Assembly (NCBI RefSeq): GCF_011397635.1
Contig: NC_064765.1
Location: forward strand, 30,594,632 to 30,658,631
Direction of reading: 5' to 3'
Length of the DNA stretch: 64,000 nt
Source: Epinephelus fuscoguttatus
Taxonomy: Eukaryota; Chordata; Actinopteri; Perciformes; Serranidae
In this document: piece after piece, positions 48,301-60,835 of the stretch
How positions within the stretch are numbered: position 1 is the first letter of the stretch
How the letters are laid out: each line of letters begins with the position of its first letter
Notes under the pieces: model-generated
Seen by the model: the letters and a program-made list of their open reading frames with translations, nothing else
What the model was told of the DNA's origin: nothing
The model's database searches: none
Made by a program: the position numbers and the translations under genes

Positions 48301-51300
48301 TTGCTGAGCCCCTTTTCACTTTTTCATCAGCTTGCATCATTACACACCACATATCATCCACTGAGACATTACAGATGTGGCCATGCAGTTCCACATGCAC
48401 ATAAACAAGCGACAATATCTTGTTTTCAGTCTGTGGAGCGTGTTAATAATCTAATTACTGCACTGCCTGATAGTCACTGTCTACATGTAAAAGATACAGT
48501 AAAGTATTTGTCAAATTGCAGCTAACACCATGTGACTCTTTCTTTGCCCTCTTCCCCTTCTCTTTCTCCTCATTCGGGTCCCTCTGGTCATTCCTCTCTC
48601 CCCTCTGCTGCTGTGCAAATGGATTAATCTTGTATCTCCCAGTCTGAAGGGAGGGTAGAGTGGTGGGCTTGTGTCAGGGCACAGTGAAATATGCATGTGT
48701 GCGCGAGTAAGAGAGTGAAACAAAAACGAGACAGAGACAGGAAAACAGATGGAGGAAGGAAAATTCGGTGTATGTTTGACTATAAGACTGAGTAATGTTG
48801 GGGAGATGGGGGAGGAAGAGCGAGAGATGAAACCCAACATGTGGTTTTGTGATGATGAAATTTGCATCTACTCTGCATGCTTATACTACTGTGACATGAC
48901 ACCACTGAAAAGCAGAAGAACAGCCTATATGCCCTCAGATATGTAAAGATCAAATGTGATCTGTACATATTTTGTCCTTTCAGGCAAACGTCGCTCACAT
49001 AGATGCCCAAAATAGAGTCATATCCATTAATAAACCATGTTCCTGCTGTGCATCCCAGCTTTTTTCCAGTATCCCTGCAGGAGAGAGAGAGGAGGGGACA
49101 GTCAGTGGGTCTGCCTGTTAACAGAACTGGATCTGTATAAAGCCGTCAGTCACAAGTCATTTCAGCCAGTGCTTCTCTACATTATTAAAAATGCTTTAAT
49201 GGTCAAATCGCATGAAATATTTATTCTTGTCTTGTCATTCACTGTAAATTCCCCCCCCCCCCAATTTCTGACTCCACATCTTCCCCCTTCGACCTCCCGC
49301 TGCCCTCATATTGCTTTTCTCTCACTCTCACTCTCCCTGTTGACTGAGCAGCGGCATCAGTGACAGGGTTTTAAGTGGTTACCATGACAATGCCATGACG
49401 ACAGTGATGGAATTCATTTGGCATGGCAGGGATCACATGAATGGATGAGTTTGAACCTGAGAAACCTCACGTCTGGTAGCTGCCTGGAGACGACGAGAAG
49501 GTGCCCCCCCCCCCCAAGAGATATAATACACACACAGACACAATCCATATTATATCTTCATTCTGAAAGCTCCAGCTGCCACGAAACTGAGGTTAAAATT
49601 GTTTTGATTGTCAGAACCCATGGCCAGACATATTGACAGCGAGAGATGGAGTCAGCATGTTGCCATTTTATCTTGCTGTGCTCTGTTGCATATTTATAGC
49701 AAGACTACATTTTGAGTGTCTTTGAACAAACTCAATTCCAGACAGCAATGTCAGTATTGCACCTATGGCATGGTTGATGTTTGTGAAAGTTTGTGGCTAT
49801 GGAATAGAAGTTGTATTTATGTTATGGTTTAGGCTAGTTGTACTCAACCAATAGGGTTGGAAGAAGAGCCATGGACAGACTTGATTAACTGAAGCAAAAA
49901 GATATTATATATACGTTGGGTCTTCTCTGGGGAAGAGAAGCAGGTTTTGGAGTTGAAGATTTGTATACCACAAAGCACTCACCACTCATTTTGCCACACT
50001 CACCACTCTCCTGGAGCCTACAGCAGATGAAGAATCATGGGAGGTGAGGGTGGGCGGGAGTTGCAATATGACATCACATCCATCATGGCCGCCACAGGCC
50101 CCAGCTGCCACCAGCTGTTGTACATTAAGCAAAGTGCAGCAGGCGGATTTGGCTGAGCCAGTTATGGGATAACTCAATAACATTACTCTGTTAGGGGCTG
50201 CCTTGAGCTCTTTATTTCATAATGCATCGTGGTTTTACCGCCCGACCTGCCATCTAACCCTCAGGAGCTGTCGTGAACTTCTAAGCTGATTACTGCGCCC
50301 TATGCTAAGTTTATGGGTCATTACGATTGGCCTCTGCTCATCAGTCAAGTCTTACCACACCTTATCGTCTCTATCTATGAAAACAGTGTTGGCATTATGT
50401 TATTGTACAGATGGAAGTGCTGAATTTCATCAAGCAAGGCCATCAAATCAAATGCTTGATGTTTCCCTGGCCCCTGGCTTATACTCTCAACATGACTGGG
50501 TCTTAATGCTTTCGTGGAAGTAGGTTAAGTGCCTTGTGCCAACAGAGTGCCACACAGCATGCCTGCATTAATCTGACCCACCACAAGTGCCACACAAGTG
50601 TTCCTTGTTGAATTCTGGGAGCTCACAAAAACTCTCCTAGACTACAGAGAAAGAGTGTTGTGAAAGTGCAGTTGAAAAGGGACGAATGATTTCTAAGAAA
50701 TACCAACATTTTTTCAACCCCCTACTGGTTTGCTGTTGGTCTGGGTGTGTGTAGATGTGTGTTTCTGAGAGAGGGGGGGGGGTGCAATATGTAGCGGGGC
50801 CCTTTGACAGTAATTGTTTGGGATGGAGGTGGCAGCTGTGGGAGATCTGAGGGGCAGAAAGGTGATAGTTTGACCCTCCCCACCCTCTGGGCTCCACTCA
50901 AGCCGTGTCCGCACTAATGGAGATGCATTTGAAACACCATCCTTTTCCTTCCACTTTGGCCTTTATCCACACTAACTATCAAAAACAGCTTCTCACAAAA
51001 TGGTCTTTGGAGAGAACCAATTTAATAAGCTCTGTAGAAGATGAAAATTTTGCTTTTTGAAAATGACTGTGAAACCTTTACAGACCTGGTCAAGTATCTC
51101 TCCATGGCAATAAAGTTAAGAAGCCAATAACCTGTCCTCTCAGTGATCATTCATTATGTTTATTGTAATTCGTATGCTGTTAATAATATGCTGTCAGACT
51201 ACTGCTTAAGCATGAAATGACTATTTGCTTGAGGGTATTTCTACGGACATCACCATCATCCAGTGGCTGGTATGGAGGGACATTGAGGAAGACTGTATGG

Positions 51301-51521
51301 AGCATGCGCCGAGTGCCTTGGCCAGTTTGGGTACAATTGACTGTATGCATGCAGGAGTAATTCATCTCCCAATAGCATTATCTGGGTGTGTTAGTCTGAC
51401 TTTGAGAAATTTGGTTTAGTACAATTTCAGTTGAACTAACAAGGTTACATGTGCTTTTAAAGTCTGGTTTTAGACCGACTGCACTATAGCTTGACTGTGG
51501 CACCCAGTGTTTAACTAATAT
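45315..51521. other. gene-free stretch, mostly unique sequence
   Basis: No recognisable gene. Short poly-C runs lie at about 49250-49261 and 49504-49514. ORFs of up to 124 aa at 46315-47268 have no family match and no consistent exon structure. Confidence 0.5.
45385..45455. repeat. fragment of a common fish interspersed repeat
   Basis: The phrase CATGTCTTTGGACTGTAGG followed by GGAGAAAACCCA is a widely scattered sequence in fish genomes. It is a short fragment of unknown class. Confidence 0.45.
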
Positions 51522-52181
51522 CAGAGATGGGGGACTCGAGTCACATTACTTGACTCAAGTCAGACTCACTCCAGTCGTAAATTTGAGGACTTTAAACTTG
51601 CCTGACTAACACTGATTGACTTGGTATTCATGACTTGAGACTTAACTTAGTCTTGAGACAAATAACTCCAAGGGACTTCACTTTTTTTTTATTAAATATT
51701 TGCACACTTCCAGATATTGAAAAGTTATGTATTGTTTTTGAAATATGACTGGGTGATTTCTAGTGCAATGCGCACAAACCTGGCAACCTACTAGGACATG
51801 GCAGACCAGCAGAAGCCAGTGCATGAGGCAGCTATCATAGAGGGGACAACTCCAAAAATCATAAAATTTAGATTGAAGGATTATTTTGTTGATGACAGTA
51901 GTAAGAAGAGAACAGCTTTATGCAGGGTCTGCAGCTAGAAAACTCTGTGACACAACCACCACAACCCTCAACTTTATCTGTCGCTACCAAACCACCAAAG
52001 AAAGGTGTGTGAATGCGTCTTTTTTTCAGCTAACAGCTTACTGGCTGACCAAAATAATCAGAATTCCATATGACTTGACTTGTGACTTGCTTGGCTTATA
52101 GCATTCGACTGGACTTGCTTGACTCTCATCACACTTGCTTCTGACTTGCACATGTGTGACTTGGCGGCACTCCCAACTCTG
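51522..52181. mobile_element. hAT-like non-autonomous element
   Basis: Ends are CAGAGATGGGGGACTCG and, inverted, CAGAGTTGGGAGTGCCG. The flanking 8-mers actaatat and gctaacat agree at 6 of 8. The interior is rich in GACTTG/CAAGTC words. It is 660 bp with no intact transposase. Confidence 0.65.
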
Positions 52182-55100
52182 GCTAACATGAATGACAAAT
52201 AATATTTAGTGTGATTCAGTGCCAATGTTAGCAAACTAGGCAAACTAAGCTTTTACTTTCTGAGTGAAAGCTAGTTTGCTATGCTGGCTAGCATCTATTT
52301 CCCAAATGGACTACAACAACAACAGCATGGTTTGCTTTGAAAGTTGTACAGTAATGGGACAGACAGCTAATATCACACATAGACAGTGCATGGTTCAAGG
52401 GTCTGGTTACATTTCTTGTGCCATTCATGTTATTCAATAATAAAACATTTTTCCACGAGTACTGCCCTTTTAAGAAAACACATTTTCTATATCCTGCTGC
52501 CAACCTAAGGCTTGTAATCATAGTTTCTACTCAGTATTTGGTCCATAAAGCATGAATCACATTAGTAATAGTGCAGGCTTGTCCTTAAGCAAAGATTTGA
52601 TCTAAGCAAAGTAGTTTAACAGCCGCAAAGTGTACCAATAAAATGTACCATAATACCAATGAAATGTATGATAAAGATTTGAAAGTAGGGAGTAGTTTTA
52701 TAAGGCCCTGGACTGCTGCCCTCTCCAGTCCCAAGTCTCATTATTGCCATCTACTCAAAATAACAGCTCCCTGTGTTAACTATCACCTCTTCCCTCCAGA
52801 CTGTATCAGACAGCCTTTACCTGCCCTTTGCTGCAAGCATCTGTTACATGATGTCTGGCTTTGGTTCATATCACAAAGGCTTCCTCAGCTATCTAAAAAT
52901 TTCATCCTCGGATTTTCCATCTTCACTTTTGATTGCATACTGTCTGGTTCAGCCACCTGGCTTTATTCCTCTGCCTCTATATTGGCTGTACGCTTGTTAG
53001 TCCGCCTCCTTGTCTGTCCTCCTTTAGCCGGCTCAATAGGAGGGTATAAATACCTTTTACAGGCTTCCCTCCAGTATCTTTCTTTACCTCATCCTGTCCT
53101 TCACATCCTTCCCTCAGCTTGATTCTTCTTTCGTCTGCCTTCCTTCCTTTCTAGTCTAGTTTTTTTTCTGTATTGAGAAAAACATGTAGGAGGTCTGGCA
53201 GAACATAATAAACATTCTATATATATATTACACATTATATTTTGGGGTGTTTATGAAAAACCACAGCACAAAGCAGAGACAGACTGCACTGGTTGACATT
53301 TTTACATTATGTTGAGCCTGCAAGCACGGCAGTCTGCAGCAGCATGTGTGAATGTCATCAGTGGTTATGGTTGCTCGTGGACAGTGGAGTGGTGTTCAGT
53401 GACAGTTTTTACAACGATTAACCCAGTGGGCACGAGTAGGGAGAGAGGAGTGTGTATCTCACATGCAAGCCTGGGAGCCACGCTCTGTCAATGGTGGTAT
53501 GTGGGGGGGGGGAGGTTGGACCAGAATCTGCTTTGGCCGTTACAGCAATCTGGGTCAGTCAGAGGCAGGGAGAGAGTGACCTCATTGATCCTGCATTATC
53601 ATTATTTTCCCAGTCATGCACTACGCTGGGACTCAGGGAGACCCCACAACAGGAAATACGTCCGATTTCCCCTGTGACAGCAAATGTGCGCACACACATG
53701 CACATACACACACTTACCCAGGGGAGAGGAAACGTAGTTACGACAGTCTTGAACTGAGAGGTCAAAGGTTACCATTACAAATGGCTCGCTCTCACGTTCA
53801 GCCATTCAGCAGGCACGCTAATCACACTCACACACAGTGACCCCGAACCCGTCTCTCCTGCGGTGCCACATGATCACACATCTCACGGGCTGAGATTTCA
53901 TTTGTGGCCATGAAGTGGGCCCCATTTTCTCACCATCTAAGTGTTTCCTCTCTAATCTCTCTGGTTCTGTGCATGAGCACAACAGTTTGATGAAACACCA
54001 AAGCCATCACTGAAAGAAAAAAAAACATGCCACTTCTTTAACGGCACATCTGTTAAGATCTTGAGGACACAAACCAGCAACCTTTTCCTCTTTCATTTCC
54101 TCGCTGGCACTCTCTTCCTTTTCTGTTTGCTCCATTTCTCCCAATCCTGTCTCTCCCTCCCGAGCCCTGAACTCCTGCCAATGACTGTTAGAGGAATCTG
54201 ATTTGCGTTGATTACATTAACATTCTCCAGATGTTCATAGTCAGAGATCTGACACCTCTGTCCTACATCAACTGTCTCATCTCAGAGAGCAAGGAGATGC
54301 AAGGCTACGTCTTGTCAGAGCTGTGAGGGAGTGCTGTTTCTCAACAGAACACAAGCTGACGTATGAGATGGACTTGGATTGGGTTCAAAGAAAATGGGGT
54401 GTGAGCTTTAAAGAAAAATATAGCTGAGGTGTGCAGGAGAAGAAGAAGCAAAAGACTGAGGGAGATGGATGCAAGTGAGTGATTCAGGAAATAAATGAGC
54501 TGTGTGAAAGAGAAAGAAAGAAGCTGAACAGAAAAGTGTGCAAGCAAAAAAAAAAAAAAACATGAAGTAACCTTGATAGAAGGAGGCGAGTCTGTGCAGA
54601 GGAGAAGGAGAAGAGCTTCACTTTGAGAGGAAATACTAATTTCCCTTGACTCTGCCTAGTCCATCTGTTTGGTCCTGTCTTTATAGGGTTTGGTGCTTGC
54701 CGCATGGCCACAGGAAGTAGCCAACCCCCCTGGGTCTTCAGAAGGGAACGTGATCTTTTTAATAAGCCCTGACACGGTCCTCCAACACTACCCTCCTCTT
54801 CAAAAGTCCCCGTAGGCTCCGCTATAAGCCTCAGTTTGGCCTTCAAGGAGGCTTGACACTAAACATCACATGGGAATCAACGCAGAGGCCAAACCAAGTC
54901 TCAGAAACAAAGCCAACATTTTGGAAAACAGAATTACGAGCAGCTAAACATATTTGATGATTGGTTATTACGGGGTTACAAGTTTTGTAGATTGTGGAGG
55001 AACCTAGAAGCTACAAGAGGCTCAAGGATCATAGCTCGGTCAGCTTGGTGTGTCAGGGCCTTTAAGTATGACCTCAAGACCACAACTGATGACTTACATG

Positions 55101-58100
55101 GTTTGTTTACATAAGCGCATAGCTGATAGGTACAGTGGTTTGTTACAGTTACAGAAGTGCATATTTAATGTATTCAGTGTGAACAGAGAGGCAATTGCTC
55201 TCTGTTAGGACATAGTGTTAGGCCTACATTTTTGCAGAGAGAAATATTTTTACTGGACATTATGAGCAGAAAGATTTAATTATGTCAGACTTCAACAGAT
55301 TGTCCTGGTTAAAAAGCCAAATAACAGAAAGCCTGAGTGCAGCAGCACTATCGATAAAGCTGCTGCTGTATGAGACAGACAGACAGAGAGAGACTGAGAA
55401 AGGGGAAGAGAAGGTGGAAGTTGGGTTGTTGCACAAGGTTAAGTTATTAATAACTTAATCAGAATGTGGCTTTGTCACATTTTGACCCACAGGCCTGAAA
55501 CCCGCAATAACAAGCTTACATCACTTTTGCATCTCAGTTTAGCATGCTAACATTTGCTAATTAGCAGTTGACATAAATTGGGAATGGGAATGCCATTAGT
55601 TGTCATGGTATTTGTTCAACCTAAATTGGGATTGTGACCTGATGGTGGCAGAAAATGAAAAGTCAAAGGATCATTAAAATTATTACCATTAATTCTGAGA
55701 GGGGCTTTAATGTGTGAAAGAGATTTAATGACAATCCATCCAACAGCTGTCAACATTAAAAGCTGATTATGTTAACCTGATGGTGACACTAGAGGAAAAG
55801 TCAACCAAATTAGCCAGATGCATCCTCTTGGGACCATGACTGTCATGGTAATCCATGTAGTAGTTGAGTGACTGACTGACAGACAGACTGTTATTGCCAT
55901 CCCTAGACTAATGACAAACTAAACACGGCATCAGTGATTGTTCTGCAAATACATTCAATCGTGACACTCAGGGCAGATATGTTCATTAAAGATGTCTCCT
56001 CAATTTGCGTACAGAAAACATGATCCTGGTAGCATCACATTTTTGACAAAGCAAATTTGTTGTTGCAGATAAGTAGTATGTAAACATGATTTTGAGGAAA
56101 CAGGGTTGACCTACTGCTCCTTCTAAACACCAAAGCATATTCTATGCAATGGTTCGAACATTTTTTTCTTTCTACATTGTCTTCACATGGTAATTATGGT
56201 ATGGTTAAGTTCAGGGAGAAGAGTGTGGTTGTGGGGAAAAAAAACGATGGTTAAGGTTAGTCAACTAAAACATCTGTTAGTTTAAAAAAAGAAAAGCTAA
56301 CTTTCTAATTAGATTGTACTGGTAACCAAACCCAGAGTGTAACAGAGGATAAAAACATACAGTATGGAATGTAGGGTTTGATGGTATGGCATGGGAACAG
56401 CATCACTCATGGTAGGAAATCTGCTCCATGACAGAAGTTGCCATTTGTCACCGTTGAATAGTCCAGAGTTTGAAACAGTTTGGACATTTTTGCTGACACC
56501 CTTGACGTGATGAAATGTGTGATTGTGATCATGTTTCCACCACATTTTCCTCTCAGCACATTCCAGATTGTCCTCCATGTGTTGTGCATGCATGCATGCC
56601 ATGTAAAGGCCAAGTGTCACTGCAGAGCATCCTGTGGTGGAGATCACATTACTAAAGAATCAGTTAGAAGCTGTACACAAAGTGGGAAGATTATAATAGA
56701 ATGTTAGATTTGATAAATCCAGCTGTCTTCATGAGTATTTTGACATGACTTCACTCTTTTCTTTTTATGTTCTTTACTGTAATCCCTGACTGGGACCCAG
56801 ACCAGCACATCAGATGCTGAGATGTTGTGTTTCATATCTGAAGTTCCTGTATACACTAGACTGTACACATACACGTGCATGACTTTCTGTGGAATTCTTT
56901 TGTTGTTGCTCGCTTTATCTGAGTCCCGAGAGTTTCAGCTCAAATACTATCATCCTCCCTTGTGGTGATTTAAAAGAGGAGGAAGACAGTGAGGATAGGA
57001 TCAGAAAAAGTACATGAGAGTGAGATGAAAAGCAAGAAAACAACCCCTGTATGGATTCTAACCTCAACTGGACTGAAAAACACCTGCAGAAAAATGTTAG
57101 TCCCTTGGCATCCATGAAAACCAAAACTCACTGGTGTCAACATCTGGTTAAATCTCTTCCCTATCTAAACCCCAACATTCTTTAGCTCCATCTCGAGATT
57201 GAGGAAGACACCCAGACGAGGACCTCTATCTGCTATTTGTAAACATGGACAACCAGAGGAATCTGAGCTATGAAAGCTATGGGTTAGGTACTGTTTACAC
57301 ATGCATGCAAACACACCACACTGCATACGCACACTGATAACAATGTGGTGCAAACAATCCGCCACTTTCGGGGTGCCAATTTTCACAGCGGGCATGTGCG
57401 TGCCTGACCGCATTCTTTTTCATGTCTGTGTCAGAATAAGTGTCATTTTTGTGGCACTTCCTCTGCTGAGAATGGAAATGTGTAATCTTGACTCGCTTGG
57501 TGAAGATTTTCTTTCACAATGAAGACGGGAGGACACTTGTTGACTGTGTGTAGTAATTATACTGCCTCACTTTAAGTGCATTCTTTCTTTGTTATGGATT
57601 TCCAGTTGACAGGGCCTGAGAGAAACAACAGAAACAACACTTGTGGTTGAGCTGATACTGAGTGGCTGGTTAAAGGTGTGAGGTCAGCTCAGTCAGTTAT
57701 TACATTTCCAAATTAGATGTAGTCTGATTCATTATGCTAGTCTTTATTACCTTATAGTGAGATTCACAAGTTAGTTAGTTTACTTACTATTATATCACAA
57801 TACAAACTTATAAAATAGCTTCACATCATTAAAAAAACCCATCGGGTCCAAGGAGTAATTCAGGATTTGGAAAACTTGGCTTTGTTTTTTCCTTATATGA
57901 GTCCAAATGTGCATCCTCCAGACTTACAGACTAAGCCTTCAGTGATTTTTGACATACTCACTGAGACATGTTCACAATCATTAAGTCAAAGCAGGGAAAT
58001 GCGCTATGAGACCAGACTTAAGACCTCCAGTGTTTCCATGGAGATGAATTGAGGTCCCTGGCTAATAACTCAATGTAAAGTATTTTTACAAACGGTTCAT

Positions 58101-58300
58101 GACAGTACTGATTTTTAGGTTATGCACATGATATGTGCAGGCCAGGGTCTGCTGCATGACGTAGTAGCTATAACAGATATTTTCCCTCTTGAGCTGCCAA
58201 GTACAAAATTATTTCAACATTAAAGCTAGAGTTGGCAATTTTTATGAAAAAAAAAGTTTTTGTCATATTTGCTGAAACTGTAATTACATCCACACACAAT
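52182..58300. other. gene-free stretch
   Basis: No exon recognised. It contains an isolated transposon end at about 55042-55064 and simple poly-A and poly-C runs. A TA-rich spot lies at about 53217-53230. Confidence 0.5.
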
Positions 58301-58709
58301 GACGTGAGACAGATAGTCTGTGAAAAGAACACCATGTTGTCCCTCTTCCTCTTAGTGCTTCTAATGGCATTTGCTAGAATCCACCATAGCAGGTGGATGG
58401 TGCATCATTTTGGCTTGGATCTTTTTAACATGGCAGCCGGGGGACAAACTTTCTCATTCTACAACTAAACAGTACACTAAAATATGTTCCTGAAAACATT
58501 GTAGAGGAAAAAAAGGTCAATGTAATAACAGAATCTTGATTCATATTTGATCAGCACTGCCTAGCTTGAAAGTTTGACATAACAGACTCCTTTGCTCTTA
58601 TTGGTTGTTCACCTTTAAATGTGGTGAATTCTAGCAAATGCCATTAGATGCACTATGAGAAGAAGAAGATAGAAGATCATGTTTTTTTTTTCACATCTGT
58701 CTCATGTGA
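58301..58709. repeat. long imperfect inverted repeat (MITE-like)
   Basis: Arms 58301-58386 and 58622-58709 pair over about 85 bp with a ~235-bp spacer. The best core is TCTAATGGCATTTGCTAGAA and its complement. Confidence 0.6.
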
Positions 58710-59393
58710 TACTCTGTGGTTAGAGTTACCTGTTGTAACTTAAGAAGAGAAAATCTATCTTTGCTAAATATAACAAACCCATCCTGTGCATATTCTGTAT
58801 GGGCATTATCCACCCTCACTCACTCATCAATAATTTGGGTAATGGCAGAAAGTCTGCTTGAGGCCTCTTGTGTTGATTTGGCAGCCATCTGCACTTGCAG
58901 ACTGCCTAGAAAGTGCCCGTTATGGCCATGAGTCTGAGAGTGTGGTGAAGTTTGGGCTGTTAGATTCAGACATACTGTACTCATGAAAGCCCTGTATCTA
59001 ATAAACAGTTGGATGTGGATGTCTATCAAACCATCCATGAGACACTTTGAGCAAAGTCTCACACTCATTCAAACCAGCAGAAGAGATGGCAGCTTCACAC
59101 ACTCCCTTTCTTGCACCAAATGGGGCATATAACACAGAAGCAGGTCTGCCTATAAGTCATGGTCAATTTGCTGCTGATCTTTATCAGAGCCCATAATTAC
59201 CATGGACCATGTTTTGCTCTCTTTGCCATGTTTGCTCGGCTTGAAGATGTTTCAGTTTTTCAGTTTCCCTCTGTAAGTTGCCAGAATGACAGTGTCAACA
59301 ATTAGCATTAAAACAGGAAGTCATCAAGGAAATCATCTTTTTCACTTCCTCGTTCAAGGCTTTATGTATATTGTGTCTACAACCAGCACAGAT

Positions 59394-60835
59394 CAGTGTT
59401 GTACTACTTGAGCCTTGTATCATGAGACCAAGACTGGTCTCCAGAAGGTCATTTTTACTTGGTCATGTCTCGGTCTCAGATAAGAAGGACTCAGGAATTT
59501 ATTTCTAGACCAGTCAAGACCAATCACCCACATGGTCGTGGCAGGGATATCATTAAATTGCCTGTGCAAAAAGGATTGTTAAATAAAGATGGTTGAGGTA
59601 AATTCAGCTTCTCAGTGTTGGTTTGTATTTGTTTGCTTATAGAAAATAAAGGAAAAATCCTATGTATAAAATTCACCCCTGCAATGCCTTTTGATTATTT
59701 TTTTAAGACATTTCTCACAGTACACTTCTACATACACATATACTGTACATGTGGCAATAAAAGAGGTGATAGAGGAGGACTCTTCATTTGTTTTCTGTGG
59801 GTGTTTTTATGGGTATGTGGATCTTTTAGATCAGTATGAGGGCTGTCTATAGGCCCATTTCCACTGAAGAAGTTCCTGGTACTATTTGGGGGGCAGGAAC
59901 TACTACAGGAACGTCCTCTCGCTCTGCCCTCTCAACCGCCGTGTCTCCACTGAGAGAGCGGAGTACGAGGAAGGTTCCTGTAAAGTTACGGGCTCTGGAT
60001 GTGACGTAATCGTTGCGCGACCATTTACCGGGCGACGTAGGGACACCTGTTAGCCATTAGCGGTGTCTGTAATAACTCACTAAATGGCCCCTGAAAAAAA
60101 TGTTTTCCAGCGGATGTCTTAGTTACAACATGATTGAGCTAACTGGAGTAGTTTCATGTCGTATCTGACTACGGGAGGCTTTTAACAGATGACGTCCTGA
60201 TGTTAGCTTTGCTGCTGTTAGCTGTCCCTGTCAGTGGCAGCCACTGATGCTGTCTAGACATTGTGATTTCCCAAAACTGAATACATACCACACATATCAA
60301 CACAAAACTGCTTTGCTAGCTCAACCATGTTGTAACTAAGATATCCGCTGGAAAAAATATTTTTTTCACGGGCCATTTAGTGAGTTTTTTTACATGTCGG
60401 CGGAAGCTATATGAACGAGCTAACCCCGTCTGCTGAGTTTTAAAAATGCCGGCTATTTTGTTGCTTTCTGTTGACATCACATCCCTCCTTGAGTATATCC
60501 AATCAGTACCAAGTAAATCCCAAGCCCCAGCCAGGAGTCTTTCAGGGCCGTTCTGAGTACCCACTCCGAGGCAGGGACTTGTTTAGCACCTGTAAAAGTT
60601 CCGGAACTCTGTCCTTCGGGGTGGTTCCTGTGGTGGAGACACGCACCAATGGCCCCGGCCCCGTAAAATTACCCCAAAGTTCCTGCGGTGGAAACGGGCC
60701 TTACGGTTTGCATGTTTCACATTTTATCTAAGTGTGTCATGCAGTGCATGGGACTCCCACTGGTCTGATCTTGGTCTTGACTTGGTCTCAACCCCTTAAC
60801 ATCTTGATCTTATCTCAGTCTTGACTAAAATACTG
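59394..60835. mobile_element. hAT-like element interrupted by a second element
   Basis: Ends are CAGTGTTGTACTACTTGAG and, inverted, CAGTATTTTAGTCAAGAC. The flanking 8-mers gcacagat and gcacaaaa agree at 6 of 8. The insertion at 59852-60700 splits it. Confidence 0.6.
59852..60700. mobile_element. inverted-repeat element inside the hAT-like element
   Basis: Ends are GGCCCATTTCCACTG and, inverted, GGCCCGTTTCCACCG, followed by a shared GTTCCTG/AGGAAC core. It is 849 bp, GC richer at the ends, and contains an internal inverted repeat at 60075-60141 and 60317-60385. No ORF matches a transposase. Confidence 0.65.
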
